From: an uncultured Saprospiraceae bacterium
GTDB lineage: Bacteria; Bacteroidota; Bacteroidia; Chitinophagales; Saprospiraceae
Assembly: GCA_937959375.1 (NCBI GenBank)
Contig: CALGLS010000450.1
Span: 1 to 5,002, forward strand
DNA: 5,002 nt
Direction: 5' to 3'
Position numbers and translations under genes: made by a program. Positions 4,943 through 5,002 of this stretch are shown here, in pieces. The notes beneath the pieces were generated by a model. It made no database searches. It was not told the origin of the DNA and saw nothing but the letters and a program-made list of their open reading frames with translations. Position 1 is the first letter of the stretch. Each line of letters starts with the position of its first letter.

Positions 4943-5002
4943 ATGCCTTCTTTAGACCAATTTTTTAAAGCAGCAATTACAGTTGATAATGTCATATTTG
5001 GA
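4943..5002 (+). CDS. N-terminus of a probable NUDIX family protein, 3'-truncated by window edge
   Basis: Only 20 codons are in the window, reading MPSLDQFFKAAITVDNVIFG and continuing past the edge. The segment AAITVDNVIFG resembles the first beta strand of Bacteroidota NUDIX proteins, where it is usually followed by a stretch like F-D-x-x-x-L-x-V-L-L-I-x-R. These include NUDIX hydrolases and NrtR-type regulators that fuse a NUDIX domain to a winged helix. The NUDIX box itself lies beyond the window, so the assignment rests on the N-terminus alone. AGGAAA at 4928-4933 is a weak possible ribosome site. An in-frame ATG at 4886 would add 19 atypical residues (Cys/Tyr-rich) and is less likely. A dyad and a promoter-like pair lie upstream. 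Confidence 0.45.
   Translation, partial: MPSLDQFFKAAITVDNVIFG

Noticed and set aside
4886..4945. Earlier in-frame ATG at 4886 for the NUDIX-like gene
   Set aside because: Adds a 19-residue Cys/Tyr-rich leader unlike family N-termini; the ATG at 4943 is the better start.

Overview
The window is AT-rich chromosomal DNA that looks like a member of the Bacteroidota (Saprospiria or Flavobacteriia-like). The evidence is a secreted protein ending in a type IX secretion (T9SS) sorting domain, an EtfB with a Bacteroidota-style nucleotide-site loop and C-terminus, weak or absent Shine-Dalgarno sequences, Bacteroidota-type TAnnTTTG promoter elements, and short GAA-centred intergenic repeats. Nothing marks it as phage, plasmid or a defence island; most of it is housekeeping.

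Layout. Positions 2-559 (+) hold the 3' three quarters of etfB and 717-1667 (+) hold etfA, the two subunits of the electron transfer flavoprotein. The 157-base spacer between them is unusually long for this gene pair and carries four tandem 7-base units plus nested inverted repeats. A hairpin terminator (1684-1731) closes the pair. After about 195 bases with no convincing promoter comes a DUF151 bifunctional-nuclease protein with a C-terminal UvrB/UvrC motif (1927-2565, +). A hairpin with A and T tracts (2587-2628) lies between it and the converging gene for a low-specificity L-threonine aldolase (2647-3660, -).

Upstream of the aldolase, 3661-3862 is the most curious non-coding stretch. It contains a perfect 21-bp inverted repeat whose arms are built of ATTC/GAAT cores every 7 or 8 bases. 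Beside it is a second, long-stemmed foldable element (3782-3853) that looks like a structured RNA or a small palindromic repeat. Next is a secreted, lamin-tail-domain protein with a T9SS signal (3863-4639, -). The divergent intergenic region 4640-4942 holds a 19-bp operator-like dyad and candidate promoters in both directions. It leads into the first 20 codons of a + strand gene that reads like the N-terminus of a NUDIX family protein (4943-5002).

The genes do not form one pathway. EtfAB passes electrons from flavin dehydrogenases to the quinone pool, the aldolase links threonine and glycine pools, and the LTD protein acts outside the cell. I see no clear new gene system. The best candidates for something under-described are the two foldable repeat elements at 3703-3853, the heptamer cluster inside the etf operon, and the dyad upstream of the NUDIX-like gene.
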